Shown: positions 18,475-27,485, numbered from the stretch's first letter. The stretch is 64,000 bases of DNA from Devosia ginsengisoli (GCF_024707105.1 NZ_JANQAJ010000006.1:744001-808000), one strand, 5' to 3'. Program-made: numbers and translations. Notes: generated from the letters alone by a model not told the origin.

Positions 18475-20064
18475 ATGTTCGAGAGCCTTTCAGACCGGCT
18501 TGGCAAAATCTTCGATGGACTCCGCGGCCGCGGCGCGTTGAACGCTGCCGATGTCGAGGCAGCCATGCGCGAAATCCGCCGCGCGCTGATCGAGGCCGAC
18601 GTTTCCCTCGAAGTGGTCCGGGCCTTTGTCGAGCAGGTCAAGGAGCGCGCGGTTGGCGCCGAAGTCACCCGTTCGGTGACGCCGGGCCAGCAGGTGGTCA
18701 AGATCGTCCATGACGAGCTGGTCTCGGTGCTGGGCGACAGTGCCGTCGCCATCGACCTCAATGCCAAGGCGCCGGTGACCCTGCTCATGGTCGGCCTGCA
18801 GGGCTCGGGCAAGACCACCACTACCGCCAAGATCGCCAAGCGCCTCACCGACCGGCAGAAGAAGAAGGTCCTTCTCGCCTCGCTCGATACGCGCCGCCCC
18901 GCCGCCATGGAACAGTTGCGCGTACTGGGCGAACAGGTGGGCGTCGATACGCTGCCCATCGTCACGTCGGAAACCCCGGTCGAGATCGCCCGCCGCGCCG
19001 AGCGCGAAGGCCGTCTCGGCGGCTATGATGTGCTGATCCTCGATACGGCCGGCCGCACCCATATCGACGAAGAGCTGATGGCCGAAACGGCCGAGATCAA
19101 GGCCATCGCCAATCCGCATGAAATACTTCTTGTGGTTGACGCTCTCACTGGCCAGGACGCCATCAACGTTGCCCGCAGCTTCGACAGCCGGCTCGATGTG
19201 ACCGGCATCGTCATGACCCGCGTCGATGGCGACGGCCGTGGCGGCGCGGCGCTCTCCATGCGCGCGGCCACCGGCAAGCCGATCAAGCTGATCGGCGTCG
19301 GCGAAAAGATGGATGCGCTGGAGGATTTCCATCCCAGCCGCATCGCCGACCGCATCCTGGGCATGGGCGATATCGTCTCGCTGGTCGAAAAGGCCGCCGA
19401 GCACGTTTCGGCCGAAGACGCCCAGAAGATGGCGAAGAAGCTCAAGAAGGGCTCTTTCGACCTCGAGGATTTGCGTGCCCAGCTGCTGCAGATGAAGAAG
19501 ATGGGTGGCATGGGCGGGCTCATGGGCATGCTGCCCGGGGCCGGCCAGATCAAGAAGGCCATGGCCAATTCGAATGTCGACGAGAAGGTGTTCGATCGCC
19601 AGATCGCCATCATCAATTCGATGACCAGGAAGGAGCGGGCCAATCCCGACCTGCTCAATGCCAGCAGGCGCAAGCGCATCGCCGCCGGCGCGGGTGTGGA
19701 AGTCAGCGAGATCAACAAGCTGAGCAAGCAGCACCGCCAGATGGCCGACATGATGAAGAAGGTTGGCAAGGGCGGCATGGGTGCGCTGGGCGGCATGTTT
19801 GGCGGCAAGATGGGCAATATGCTCGGTGGCATGCCCGATCTGTCCAAGATGGACCCGGCCCAGCTCGAACAGATGGCCCGCCAGGCCGGCATCGACCCCA
19901 GCGCTCTCAAGGGCCTGCCCTCGGCAGACCTGCCTGCGCCCAAGGCATTGCCTGATAATGTCGGCGCCCTGCTCAAGAATTCCGGCAGCCCGCTGCTGCC
20001 CGGTCTCGGCGCCGGTGGCGCTCCCCGTTTCCCCGGCCTTCCCGGCCTGGGCAAGAAGAAATAG
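18475..20064 (+). CDS. ffh: Signal recognition particle protein Ffh
   Basis: Ffh with 4.5S RNA binds signal sequences and targets ribosomes to FtsY, also in this window. Its 529 residues comprise the N domain, the G domain (GLQGSGKTTTTAKIAKRL, DTRRPAAMEQL, DTAGRTHIDEELM, TRVDGDGRGGAALS, GVGEKMDALEDFHP) and a Met-rich M domain. The M domain carries the RNA-binding region with SRRKRIAAGAG. The C-terminus has a Gly/Met-rich stretch and a Pro/Gly tail. ATG 18475 follows AGAAGGACCAG. rpsP follows after 31 bp in the same direction. Confidence 0.97.
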   Translation: MFESLSDRLGKIFDGLRGRGALNAADVEAAMREIRRALIEADVSLEVVRAFVEQVKERAVGAEVTRSVTPGQQVVKIVHDELVSVLGDSAVAIDLNAKAPVTLLMVGLQGSGKTTTTAKIAKRLTDRQKKKVLLASLDTRRPAAMEQLRVLGEQVGVDTLPIVTSETPVEIARRAEREGRLGGYDVLILDTAGRTHIDEELMAETAEIKAIANPHEILLVVDALTGQDAINVARSFDSRLDVTGIVMTRVDGDGRGGAALSMRAATGKPIKLIGVGEKMDALEDFHPSRIADRILGMGDIVSLVEKAAEHVSAEDAQKMAKKLKKGSFDLEDLRAQLLQMKKMGGMGGLMGMLPGAGQIKKAMANSNVDEKVFDRQIAIINSMTRKERANPDLLNASRRKRIAAGAGVEVSEINKLSKQHRQMADMMKKVGKGGMGALGGMFGGKMGNMLGGMPDLSKMDPAQLEQMARQAGIDPSALKGLPSADLPAPKALPDNVGALLKNSGSPLLPGLGAGGAPRFPGLPGLGKKK

Positions 20065-20095
20065 TCGTTTCAACCAAACCTAGGATACCAAGAAA

Positions 20096-20551
20096 ATGGC
20101 CCTCAAGCTCCGTCTCGCCCGTGGTGGCACCAAGAAGCGCCCGTTCTACCACATCGTCGTTGCCGATGCCCGTTCGCCCCGCGACGGCCGCTTCATCGAA
20201 AAGCTCGGCACGTTCAACCCGCTGCTGGCCAAGGATGCGGAAAACCGCGTCGTGCTGAACACCGAGCGCGCCAAGCACTGGCTCGATGTCGGCGCCCAGC
20301 CGACCGACCGCGTGCTGCGTTTCCTCGATACCGCCGGTATTGCCAAGCGCGATGCCCGCAACAACCCGGAAAAGGCCAAGCCGGGCGAGAAGGCTACCCA
20401 GCGCGCTGAAGACAAGGCCGCCAAGGCTGCCGCCGTCGAAGAAGCCAAGAACGCTCCCAAGGAAGCTCCGGTCGAAGAAGCTCCTGTCGTTGAAGAAGTC
20501 GCTGAGGCTCCGGCTGCCGAGGAAGCTGCTGCGGAAACCACTGCCGAGTAA
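20096..20551 (+). CDS. rpsP: 30S ribosomal protein S16
   Basis: S16 is a structural protein of the small subunit body. Residues 1-80 match the family ([34 protein letters not shown]). Residues 95-151 form an Ala/Glu/Lys-rich, low-complexity tail seen in many alphaproteobacterial S16 proteins. A strong terminator begins 20 bp after the stop. The usual next genes rimM-trmD-rplS are absent, so the common ribosomal-maturation operon is split here. Confidence 0.97.
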   Translation: MALKLRLARGGTKKRPFYHIVVADARSPRDGRFIEKLGTFNPLLAKDAENRVVLNTERAKHWLDVGAQPTDRVLRFLDTAGIAKRDARNNPEKAKPGEKATQRAEDKAAKAAAVEEAKNAPKEAPVEEAPVVEEVAEAPAAEEAAAETTAE

Positions 20552-20570
20552 GTCCGGCACCGAAAATACG

Positions 20571-20602
20571 AAAGCCCCGGTGCGCGAGCGCCGGGGCTTT
20601 TT
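20571..20602 (+). terminator. Rho-independent terminator of ffh-rpsP
   Basis: AAAGCCCCGG (20571-20580) and CCGGGGCTTT (20591-20600) form a perfect 10-bp stem with a 10-base loop, followed by more T. Confidence 0.9.
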
Positions 20603-20630
20603 GTTGTCTCGGAACTCTCCAACTCCTCGG

Positions 20631-20744
20631 TGTCATCCCGGCCTTGAGCCGGGATCCATCTCGATATTGCCGTTCTGCCGCAAGGTGGTCCGAGTGATCC
20701 ACCTTGCGGCTGTGGCCGCATCTCAGGATGGGCCCCGGGTGACA
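20631..20744. repeat. Dispersed repeat, family D (single copy here)
   Basis: The ends TGTCATCCCGG and CCCGGGTGACA are near-perfect inverted repeats. Inside is an 11-bp perfect hairpin, CCGCAAGGTGG (20678-20688) with CCACCTTGCGG (20699-20709). Similar TCATCCCGG...GGATCC sequences are scattered in many alphaproteobacterial genomes. It lies just downstream of leuB and could also act as its terminator on the minus strand. Confidence 0.65.
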
Positions 20745-20768
20745 TCGCGGGTGGGGAGGTGGCGGTGG

Positions 20769-21869
20769 CTAGGCCTTAAGCTTGGCCAGGATCGCCGCGC
20801 CCATTTCTTCCGTTCCCACCGTCTTGCGGTTGTCCTGGGCGATATCGCCGGTGCGCAACCCGTCTGACAGCACGGCCGAAATGGCATTCTCGATCTTGGT
20901 CGCCAGCTCGATCATGCCGAAGCTGTAGCGCAGGGCCATGGCGACCGAGGCGATCATGGCGATGGGGTTGGCAATGCCCTTGCCGGCAATGTCGGGGGCC
21001 GAGCCATGCACGGGCTCGTAGAAGGCCTTGCGCTTGCCGGTCACTGGGTCGGGTGCGCCGAGGCTGGCCGAGGGCAGCATGCCGAGCGAGCCGGTCAGCA
21101 TGGCGGCGACGTCCGAGAGGATGTCGCCGAACAGGTTGTCGGTCACCATGACGTCGAACTGCTTGGGATTGCGCACCAGTTGCATGGCGGCGTTATCGGC
21201 CAGGATGTGGTGCAGCTCGACATCGGCATAATCCTTGCCGACGCCCTTGACCACTTCGTCCCACAGCACGCCGGACTTCATCACATTCTTCTTGTCGGCC
21301 GAATGCACCTTGTTGTTGCGGGTGCGGGCCAGGTCGAAGGCGACGCGGGCAATGCGGTCGATTTCATAGGTCTCGTAGACCTGGGTATCGATGGCGCGCT
21401 TCTGGCCGTTTTCGAGGTCGGTAATGGTCTTGGGCTCGCCGAAATAGACGCCGCCGGTCAGTTCGCGCACGATCAGGATATCGAGGCCTTCCACCAGTTC
21501 GCGCTTGAGCGAGGAGGCATCGGCCAAAGCCGGGTAGCAGATGGCGGGACGCAGATTGGCGAAGACCGCCATTTCCTTGCGCAGGCGCAGCAGGGCGGCT
21601 TCCGGGCGATGCTCATAGGGCACATCGTCCCATTTCGGTCCGCCCACGGCGCCGAAGATCACCGCATCGGCGGCCTTGGCCTTTTCGGTATCCTCGTCCG
21701 ATATGGCCACCTGGTACTTGTCATAGGCCGAGCCGCCCGCCAGGCCGGAATCGGTCGAGAAATCGGTGAGCTGTTCGGAATTGGTCCATTTGATCAGCTT
21801 TTCCACCTCGAGCATGATCTCGGTGCCGATGCCGTCGCCGGGCAGCAGGAATAGGGAATGGGTGGCCAT
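20769..21869 (-). CDS. leuB: 3-isopropylmalate dehydrogenase
   Basis: LeuB oxidatively decarboxylates 3-isopropylmalate in leucine synthesis. The 366 residues show [12 protein letters not shown] at the N-terminus, the substrate loop [12 protein letters not shown], the catalytic [14 protein letters not shown] segment, [28 protein letters not shown], and [21 protein letters not shown] 21869 gives the family N-terminus [13 protein letters not shown]; the frame is open for 23 more codons upstream without homology. leuD lies 9 kb away and leuC is not in the window, so the leucine genes are dispersed. Confidence 0.97.
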   Translation of the reverse strand: MATHSLFLLPGDGIGTEIMLEVEKLIKWTNSEQLTDFSTDSGLAGGSAYDKYQVAISDEDTEKAKAADAVIFGAVGGPKWDDVPYEHRPEAALLRLRKEMAVFANLRPAICYPALADASSLKRELVEGLDILIVRELTGGVYFGEPKTITDLENGQKRAIDTQVYETYEIDRIARVAFDLARTRNNKVHSADKKNVMKSGVLWDEVVKGVGKDYADVELHHILADNAAMQLVRNPKQFDVMVTDNLFGDILSDVAAMLTGSLGMLPSASLGAPDPVTGKRKAFYEPVHGSAPDIAGKGIANPIAMIASVAMALRYSFGMIELATKIENAISAVLSDGLRTGDIAQDNRKTVGTEEMGAAILAKLKA

Positions 21870-21971
21870 GAAAATCCTCGCCGTACTGGTGGTTACGCCT
21901 TTGCCGCGCACATAGAGGCATTTTGGCCCGCTGTGCAAGGGTGTGCAGGGCGGATCGGTCCTGGCGGATAT

Positions 21972-21998
21972 GAAAAAGCCGGCCCGAGGGCCGGCTTT
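21972..21998 (-). terminator. Terminator of gdhA
   Basis: AAAGCCGGCCC and GGGCCGGCTTT form a perfect 11-bp stem with a two-base spacer (21975-21998). On the minus strand it is followed by TTTTTCA, right after the gdhA stop. Confidence 0.88.
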
Positions 21999-22022
21999 GC
22001 TCGTTCAGCGCTGCGGCCCGCT

Positions 22023-23288
22023 TCAGCCGGCGAAGAAGGGCTGGGTGCCGTGCGCCTCGATGGCGGTGGCCAGGCGCCCCAGCGCATGGATATAGGCGGC
22101 CGAGCGCACCGAGACGCTGCGGTCCTGGGCGATGGCCCAGACGGCGCGGCCTTCGCGTTCCATCATCTTCTTGAGGCGGGCATGGATCTCTTCGAGGTCC
22201 CAGTAGAAGCCCTGGCGGTTCTGCACCCATTCGAAATAGGACACGGTGACGCCGCCGGCATTGGCCAGGATATCGGGTAGGACGACAATGCCCTTGTCGG
22301 TCAGGATCTTGTCGGCTTCGGCGGTCACCGGGCCATTGGCCAGTTCCAGCACCACCTTGGCCTTGATCGAGGCGGCATTGTCCACCGTGATCATTTCTTC
22401 CAGCGCCGCGGGCACCAGCAGATCGGCATCGACGGCGATCAGGTCATCGGAGGGGATCACCGCGGCGCCCAGTTCAGCGGCCATGTCGGCGACGTGCCGG
22501 CCGGCATTCTTGCCCTCGATCAGCCGCGCCACGTCCAGCCCGTCGGGCTTGTGGATAGCGCCGGTGGAGTCGGACACGGCCACGATCTTGTTGCCATCCT
22601 CATCGGCCAACTGGGCGAAAAACTGGCCGGCATTGCCAAAGCCCTGGATGGCGACGGTGCGCGAACCGGACAGGCCCAGTTCCTGCGCCAGGTGCCGCAC
22701 CAGATAGAAGCCGCCGCGCGCGGTGGCATCGTTGCGGCCCAGCGAGCCGCCCAGGGCAATGGGCTTGCCGGTGATGACGGCGGGCGAAACCGAACCGGTG
22801 ATCTGGTTATATTCGTCGGCCATCCAGCCCATGATCATGGCATTGGTATAGACATCGGGCGCCGGAATATCGCGGTCGGGGCCGACCGTGCTGGCAAAGG
22901 CCTGCATATAGGCGCGCGACAGGCGCTCCAGCTCGGTCTTGGACAGAGCATGCGGGTCGACCCGCACGGCGCCCTTGCCGCCGCCATAGGGCAGGTTCAT
23001 CACGGCGCATTTGAAGGTCATCCAGAAGGCGAGCGTCTCGACTTCCTCGATCGTGCTGTCCGGATGGAAGCGGATGCCGCCCTTGGTGGGGCCGCGCGTA
23101 TCGTCATAGCGGCAGCGCCAGGCCAGGAACGACTTGCGCGAACCGTCATCCATGCGGATCAACAGGCGCGTCTTGGTGGTCTCGCGCGGATATTTGAGTT
23201 TCTCGATGACATCCTGGTCGATCTGAAGGTGGCTTGCAGCCTCTTCGAGCCGGATCAAGGCGCGGTCTAGCAGGGTGTCGTCGGTCAT
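22023..23288 (-). CDS. gdhA: Glu/Leu/Phe/Val dehydrogenase (glutamate dehydrogenase)
   Basis: This 421-residue enzyme interconverts glutamate and 2-oxoglutarate with NAD(P). It has the N-terminal region with GPTKGGIRFHPD, the catalytic-Lys motif MNLPYGGGKGAVRVDP, and the PAPDVYTN segment. A Rossmann signature IQGFGNAGQFFAQLA follows, then LANGPVTAEAD and PDILANAGGVTVSYFEW near the C-terminus. The length and motifs fit the hexameric 45-kDa class used for glutamate catabolism or assimilation; substrate preference cannot be read from sequence alone. It is a single-gene unit with its own terminator and diverges from a Rnk-like gene. Confidence 0.94.
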   Translation of the reverse strand: MTDDTLLDRALIRLEEAASHLQIDQDVIEKLKYPRETTKTRLLIRMDDGSRKSFLAWRCRYDDTRGPTKGGIRFHPDSTIEEVETLAFWMTFKCAVMNLPYGGGKGAVRVDPHALSKTELERLSRAYMQAFASTVGPDRDIPAPDVYTNAMIMGWMADEYNQITGSVSPAVITGKPIALGGSLGRNDATARGGFYLVRHLAQELGLSGSRTVAIQGFGNAGQFFAQLADEDGNKIVAVSDSTGAIHKPDGLDVARLIEGKNAGRHVADMAAELGAAVIPSDDLIAVDADLLVPAALEEMITVDNAASIKAKVVLELANGPVTAEADKILTDKGIVVLPDILANAGGVTVSYFEWVQNRQGFYWDLEEIHARLKKMMEREGRAVWAIAQDRSVSVRSAAYIHALGRLATAIEAHGTQPFFAG

Positions 23289-23310
23289 GGTTAGCCCTCA
23301 TGAGCGGAAA

Positions 23311-23338
23311 ATGTGCATAACGCATAAATATGCGGCAC
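23311..23338. promoter_or_regulatory. Candidate operator upstream of gdhA
   Basis: GCATAAATATGC (23322-23333) is a perfect dyad with a two-base centre. It sits inside a larger GTGC...GCAC interrupted dyad (23313-23338), 25-50 bp upstream of the gdhA start. AT-rich dyads at this position suit an Lrp/AsnC-type or other amino-acid-responsive regulator, but no regulator gene is adjacent. Confidence 0.4.
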
Positions 23339-23456
23339 TGATCTGCCATGACGGCGTGCTTAGGTCAATAAAGCTGACGCAAGTTGCTCAGATTTGATGC
23401 TTTTCGCCTATTGACGGTGCATTTTCTCGCCAGCAATGTCGTGATATGACGAACCC

Positions 23457-23852
23457 ATGAGCCCAGACGTGTTCCCCTCGCAGCCACTGCCCGAAATCCT
23501 GGTCAATTCAGACGATTACAATCGCGTCATGCTGCTCGCCGAGCGGGTGAGCATGACCATGCCCTATGTCTCGGCCTATCTGGAGCGCGAGCTGAACCGG
23601 GCCGAGGTCTGCCAGCCCTGGGACCCGGCGGGCGTTTCCATGGGCCAGCGCGTCATGTTCCGGCTCGACGAGGAGCCGCTGACCCGGATCGGGCGGCTGA
23701 TCTATCCCAACCGCGCTTTTGGCGAAAAGGGCAGTGTGCCGATCCTGGGCCCGGTCGGCGCCGCGCTGATCGGCATGCATCGCAATTCATCCATCGAATG
23801 GCTCGATGACGGCCGCACCCGCACGCTGACCGTGCTCGATTACGGCTGGTAG
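23457..23852 (+). CDS. GreA/GreB C-terminal domain protein (Rnk-like)
   Basis: The 131-residue protein resembles Rnk, which pairs a short N-terminal coiled segment with the FKBP-like GreA/GreB C-terminal domain. Features are EILVNSDDYNRVMLLAERV at the N-terminus, a central RVMFRLDEEPLTRIGRLIYPNRA, and ILGPVGAALIGMHRNSSIEW near the end. These match the Val-x-Leu-Val and SP(V/I)GxALLG core of the Gre fold. Such proteins touch RNA polymerase near the secondary channel. A role in polymerase modulation is inferred. It converges on the CPBP gene, with 13 bases of overlap. Confidence 0.82.
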   Translation: MSPDVFPSQPLPEILVNSDDYNRVMLLAERVSMTMPYVSAYLERELNRAEVCQPWDPAGVSMGQRVMFRLDEEPLTRIGRLIYPNRAFGEKGSVPILGPVGAALIGMHRNSSIEWLDDGRTRTLTVLDYGW

Positions 23853-24502
23853 CCGACCGCCGCCACGAAGCCATTGGTGTCGAACAGTACCCAGAAGGTC
23901 AGGGCGTTGGTCAGCACATGCGCCAGCGCCGTCCAGAAGATCGAGCCGGTGCGCCAGGCGATCCAGCTCCAGATCAGGCCCAGGCCCGCTGCGCCGCCGA
24001 CCAGGTAAAGCCAGCCACCGTCAAAGGCGATGTCGTGGCTCAGCGCCAGCGGTATATGCCAGGCGGTGAACAGCACCAGACTCAGCACGAAACCCAGTCG
24101 GGGTCGTTCGGCGAAACGGGTCAGGAAGCCGCCGCGCCAGGCCGCTTCCTCCAATGGTCCGTTGATCAGCGCCACCAGTCCCGCCAGCATGGCGGCATGC
24201 GTGGTCAGCAGGGCGGTATTGGGCACGAAGGCCACCATGGCCACCGCGCCGACCTGCAACAGCAGCAGGCCCGGTACGAACCAGTCGCGCCAGGCCAGTT
24301 TCTCGGAAAAAAGCCTCGGGCTTCGCCGCCCGCGCACATGCCAGAAAATCACCGGCAGGCAGAAGCCCAGCCAATAGACGAGCAGGGACAACAGAAAGCC
24401 CCGCGGTCCGCCCAGGGCTTCGGTCAGAACAGGCACGATAAAGACCAGCGCCGCGATCAGCACCAGCGCATGCAGGACAAGAGCAATTTGTGGGCGGGTC
24501 AT
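23840..24502 (-). CDS. CPBP family intramembrane metalloprotease
   Basis: This 220-residue membrane protein belongs to the CPBP (CAAX protease and bacteriocin-processing) family. About seven membrane segments are visible. The catalytic motifs are EEAAWRGGFL (Glu-Glu-x3-Arg), FTAWHIPLAL (Phe-x3-His) and ALAHVLTNAL (His-x3-Asn), all intact. ATG 24502 gives MTRPQIALVLHALV; an open frame extends 19 codons upstream but has no membrane character. The target is unknown, since the substrate is rarely encoded next door in proteobacteria. Confidence 0.88.
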   Translation of the reverse strand: MTRPQIALVLHALVLIAALVFIVPVLTEALGGPRGFLLSLLVYWLGFCLPVIFWHVRGRRSPRLFSEKLAWRDWFVPGLLLLQVGAVAMVAFVPNTALLTTHAAMLAGLVALINGPLEEAAWRGGFLTRFAERPRLGFVLSLVLFTAWHIPLALSHDIAFDGGWLYLVGGAAGLGLIWSWIAWRTGSIFWTALAHVLTNALTFWVLFDTNGFVAAVGYQP

Positions 24503-24586
24503 GGAGGCGGCTTGTTCCGGTGGAACCCGCATTGAGTCAGAAGATGGGGAATTGGGCAATGGCCCCAGATCGGTGTACCCGATTCC

Positions 24587-24694
24587 ACCCCACCCTCAAT
24601 CCCTCCCCATCAAAGGGGAGGGAGGCGCCAGCTCCGAAGCCCGTATTCATCGTCTTCCTCCCCCTTGTGGGGAGGGATCAAGGGTGGGGGTGGG
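24587..24694. repeat. Dispersed palindromic repeat, family A, copy 2
   Basis: The ends CACCCCACCCTCAATCCCTC and GGGAGGGATCAAGGGTGGGG are inverted repeats; CTCCCCATCAAAGGGGAG is nested in the left arm. The element fills the gap between the CPBP gene and the small minus-strand gene at 24731. Confidence 0.8.
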
Positions 24695-24730
24695 CCACAA
24701 GCACCAAGCTCGCGGCAGCAAGCAATGAAT

Positions 24731-25021
24731 TCAATTCGCCTGGCTGCGATCCACCAGTTCAAAGTCGTCTGCCGCCAGATCGACCTTGAGCGCCAGTTGC
24801 TGGCGGTCGAGTTCCGCCAGCCAGGCGGTCCAGGAGCAGGGGCTCATGCCGTCGTCCTGGCTGTCAATCTGTGGTTTGCGGCGCCGCTGGAAGCTCAGCT
24901 TGAGCTGGGCGCGCTCCTCGCCGAAGCGGTTGCGCACCCGAGCGATGGCCGGAATGCCGTGCCGGTCGGTCACCCAGTTCTGGATGTCCCGGTGGCGCGT
25001 AAGCGTGTGAATCTGGGTCAT
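24731..25021 (-). CDS. Small conserved hypothetical protein
   Basis: This 96-residue basic protein starts MTQIHTLTRHRDIQNWVTDR and continues HGIPAIARVRN, ending with LALKVDLAADDFELVDRS. The pattern of an (I/R)xxWVxxRxGxPA N-terminus and an FELV C-terminus resembles a family of short proteobacterial proteins without known function. ATG 25021 is used; there is no strong ribosome-binding site. Codon use is like that of its neighbours, with G/C in most third positions. It could be cotranscribed with the upstream pair at 25095-27247, since all run in the same direction. Confidence 0.62.
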   Translation of the reverse strand: MTQIHTLTRHRDIQNWVTDRHGIPAIARVRNRFGEERAQLKLSFQRRRKPQIDSQDDGMSPCSWTAWLAELDRQQLALKVDLAADDFELVDRSQAN

Positions 25022-25094
25022 GGCCTCCCCTCCAAAATATGGTTACTAACCTCGTAAAACGGGTCCGGTCCTCCGCCGGTTCCCCGCTCCGGGA

Positions 25095-25913
25095 TCAATT
25101 GTCGTCCAGTTGGGTGACAAGGTTGAGACGCGTCATCTCCTCGGGGTTGAAGTAATAGAGCCGGTCCGGCGGGGTCTCGAGCGCATGCAGCCAGAGCGCC
25201 GGGTCTACGCCCGTTTTCGTCAGGTGGCTGATGATCTCGGCGGTGGTGGTCTGGGCGTCGCTCATGGCGGTGCCGGCGACGCGCAAGGCATTCTGCGGCT
25301 CGCCCGACAAAGCGGCGGCATAGATCTGGTGGACGCCGATGGCGGATTCGGCGCTGGCGATGCGTTCCTTGCCCGAGGCGAAGATGATGGGGCAGGACGA
25401 GGCGCAAAGGGAGCCGGCAGCGACCTTGGTGGCAAGGCCCTTTTCATGGATCAGACTGCCTATGGCGAGTGCATCCACGACCGATCCTCCAGGCGAATCG
25501 AGAACCACAGTTTCCACGTATTCGCCCCGCGCCGCAATCTCGGCGGCAAAGCGCTCGGCCGAACCGAGGTCGATCGAGCCGGTCAGGCGCAGTTCTCCAC
25601 CGGGTGCTAGGGCGATTTCCAGCGGCTGTTCAAGCACTTCCGGGCTGGTGGTTACATGTGGCGCATTTGCGTCGCCCGGTCCTGCCGGGTTGAATGGCGG
25701 CAGGATGGGCCGGGTAGGAATGGCCAGGGCCGCGCCCTCATTGGCGGTCAGTTCGCGATAATCGACATAGAGCACCGAGGCCGTACCGGCGAGCAGGGCG
25801 AAAAACGCCACCCGCAGGATGGCGCCATCCTCGATGGCGGCGACGGCGCGGATGGCCCGCTGGTAGAATGAACCGCTCTCGCTTGCCGCGGGGGCATTGG
25901 CCTCGGTCTTCAT
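25095..25913 (-). CDS. ClpP/SppA-like periplasmic serine protease (COG3904)
   Basis: This 272-residue protein has one N-terminal membrane anchor (about 32-52) and a ClpP-crotonase-fold domain on the periplasmic side. Visible motifs are TGSIDLGSAERF, VVLDSPGGSVVDALAIG (the oxyanion-side GG), LCASSCPIIFASG with the likely nucleophile Ser, and a GVHQIY segment with the likely catalytic His. These make up the COG3904 signature, a group often linked to stress or envelope processes. ATG 25913 overlaps the stop of the upstream membrane gene as ATGA, so the two proteins are probably partners. Confidence 0.85.
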   Translation of the reverse strand: MKTEANAPAASESGSFYQRAIRAVAAIEDGAILRVAFFALLAGTASVLYVDYRELTANEGAALAIPTRPILPPFNPAGPGDANAPHVTTSPEVLEQPLEIALAPGGELRLTGSIDLGSAERFAAEIAARGEYVETVVLDSPGGSVVDALAIGSLIHEKGLATKVAAGSLCASSCPIIFASGKERIASAESAIGVHQIYAAALSGEPQNALRVAGTAMSDAQTTTAEIISHLTKTGVDPALWLHALETPPDRLYYFNPEEMTRLNLVTQLDDN

Positions 25914-27247
25914 GCCGGGCGCGGCGTATCGGTGCGCTTGCGTTGTGCCGCGTCGATCGGGGTTACCGTGCCATCCTCGGCCGGCGCTTCGGCCACTTCC
26001 TCCACCGGCTCCGGCTCGGCTGGTTCGGGCTTGGGCCGCCCCGTCGTCACGTCGATGCCGGCGGCTTCCATCTGGCGATAGAGCGCCATGGCGCGCAGCA
26101 TTTCGGCGGCGGTGATGTTCTCGGCCTCTTCCAGCGAGGCGGAATCCCGGCGCATGGCGTCATGCACGATCATCAGCACCAGGACCAGCACGACCGGCAG
26201 CAGGTCGATGGAAATGGCGCCGGCCCAGCTCGGGATGAAATCCTGCCAGTAGCGGATCACCGCCTCGGCGCTGGACAGCGGCACGAAGCGGCGCTGTTCC
26301 ACCGCCGGATTGGCGAGGATTTCGTCGGCCGCCGTGGTCAGCGCCAGCGATTGCGAGGCCACCGAGACGCGCACGGTTTCCATCACCTGGTCCTGCCGCA
26401 GGGCCAGGTCGCCCGAGCGGCCATCGGCCACCGGGGCGATGAAGCCGGCGCTGAGATCGGCCGAGGCGCGCTTCACCGAAGCGGCCACATCGGTCTGCTG
26501 CAGGGCGGCGATAACGGCGGAAAGCTGCACGGCTTCGGCCTGGAAACTGTCCGAGCGCGGCTCGATGGCGCCCGGCGTCGAGACCAGTTCGCGCATCGTG
26601 GCGAGCCGCGCGGAACCCTGTTCGAACAGCAAGGCCACCTCTTCGCGGCTGCCGGTTATGGTGGCGGCGAGCTGGTTCATCTGTGCGCTCATCTGCGTCA
26701 GCAACTGCACCACGCTGCCCGAGCCCTGCGTGCCGGTCAGCGCCCCGCTTTCGCGCTCGTCGGCGGCCAGCCCGGCAAAGCGCTCGGCCGCCCGTTCCAC
26801 ATCGGGCAGCAGGCTTTGGCTGGCCAAAGCATTGGCATGGGCCTGGTCGAGATCCTCGGCATAGCCCTGCAGGGTCACGGCCATATGCTGTTCCAGCGCG
26901 GCCGAGCCGGCCAAAGCCGCCGCATTGAGCCAACTCGACATGGCGATGATCATGGCGCAGCCTACCGCCATGGTGAGGAACAGCGCGATGCGCTGCACGC
27001 CTGATGTGACCAGCGGCACGAAGCGCAGCATGAAGCTCCAGAAGGCATAGATGGCGACCGATACGGCGGCCGAATAGATCACTGCCGCGAAGAAGACGAA
27101 GCTGGCCGAGCCATCAAGCAGGCCGCGCACGCCCAGATAGGTATAGACGCCCGAAGCCAGCGCCAGCACGGCCAGGGCAAAGCGCGACATCGTCTCGACG
27201 CCCTTGACGGTTTCGTTGAGGCGGTAAGCGTTTGGCTTGAGCTGCAT
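25910..27247 (-). CDS. Membrane protein with long periplasmic coiled-coil-like region, partner of the ClpP-like protease
   Basis: I do not recognise a named family for this 445-residue protein. Three membrane segments lie near the N-terminus (about 20-42, 48-72, 85-108). A long Ala/Gln/Glu-rich helical stretch (about 115-340) follows, then one more membrane segment (about 350-372) and an acidic Pro/Glu-rich tail. This resembles a scaffold or sensor with a periplasmic helical domain. It is coupled to the ClpP-like gene by a four-base overlap. A CtrA-like box sits 20 bp upstream of the start, so the pair may be tied to the cell cycle. Confidence 0.75.
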   Translation of the reverse strand: MQLKPNAYRLNETVKGVETMSRFALAVLALASGVYTYLGVRGLLDGSASFVFFAAVIYSAAVSVAIYAFWSFMLRFVPLVTSGVQRIALFLTMAVGCAMIIAMSSWLNAAALAGSAALEQHMAVTLQGYAEDLDQAHANALASQSLLPDVERAAERFAGLAADERESGALTGTQGSGSVVQLLTQMSAQMNQLAATITGSREEVALLFEQGSARLATMRELVSTPGAIEPRSDSFQAEAVQLSAVIAALQQTDVAASVKRASADLSAGFIAPVADGRSGDLALRQDQVMETVRVSVASQSLALTTAADEILANPAVEQRRFVPLSSAEAVIRYWQDFIPSWAGAISIDLLPVVLVLVLMIVHDAMRRDSASLEEAENITAAEMLRAMALYRQMEAAGIDVTTGRPKPEPAEPEPVEEVAEAPAEDGTVTPIDAAQRKRTDTPRPA

Positions 27248-27266
27248 GTGTTCCGGGCCCCGACTG

Positions 27267-27282
27267 TTAAGAGGAGGTTAAC
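27267..27282. promoter_or_regulatory. CtrA-like binding box TTAA-N7-TTAAC
   Basis: TTAAgaggaggTTAAC is an exact match to the alphaproteobacterial CtrA consensus. It lies 20 bp upstream of the membrane protein start at 27247. Confidence 0.6.
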
Positions 27283-27368
27283 ACAGCGATGGCGGCAAGA
27301 TGTAGGCGGAGAGCGTGCGGGGTTAATGACGGTAGCGTGAGAAGGAACCGCCGATATTGCAGTCGTCC

Positions 27369-27485
27369 TTCCCTCCCCTTGTGGGGAGGGATCGAGGGTG
27401 GGGGTACACACGCGCCGGACTCGCGGAGAGGACCCCCACCCGACCCCTTCGGGGCCACCCTCCCCACAAGGGGGAGGGAGAGGGG
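27369..27485. repeat. Dispersed palindromic repeat, family A, copy 3 (inside-out)
   Basis: The two arms TCCCTCCCCTTGTGGGGAGG (27370 region) and CACCCTCCCCACAAGGGGGAG (27456 region) are present in the reverse order relative to copies 1 and 2. They bracket CGAGGGTGGGGG and CCCCCACCCGACCCCTTCGG. The element fills most of the 249-bp gap between the membrane protein gene and the HEAT-like gene. Confidence 0.75.

Noticed and set aside
20631-20744. A small RNA gene between rpsP and leuB
   Set aside because: The region has TIR-like ends of a widespread repeat and no promoter; a repeat element explains it better.
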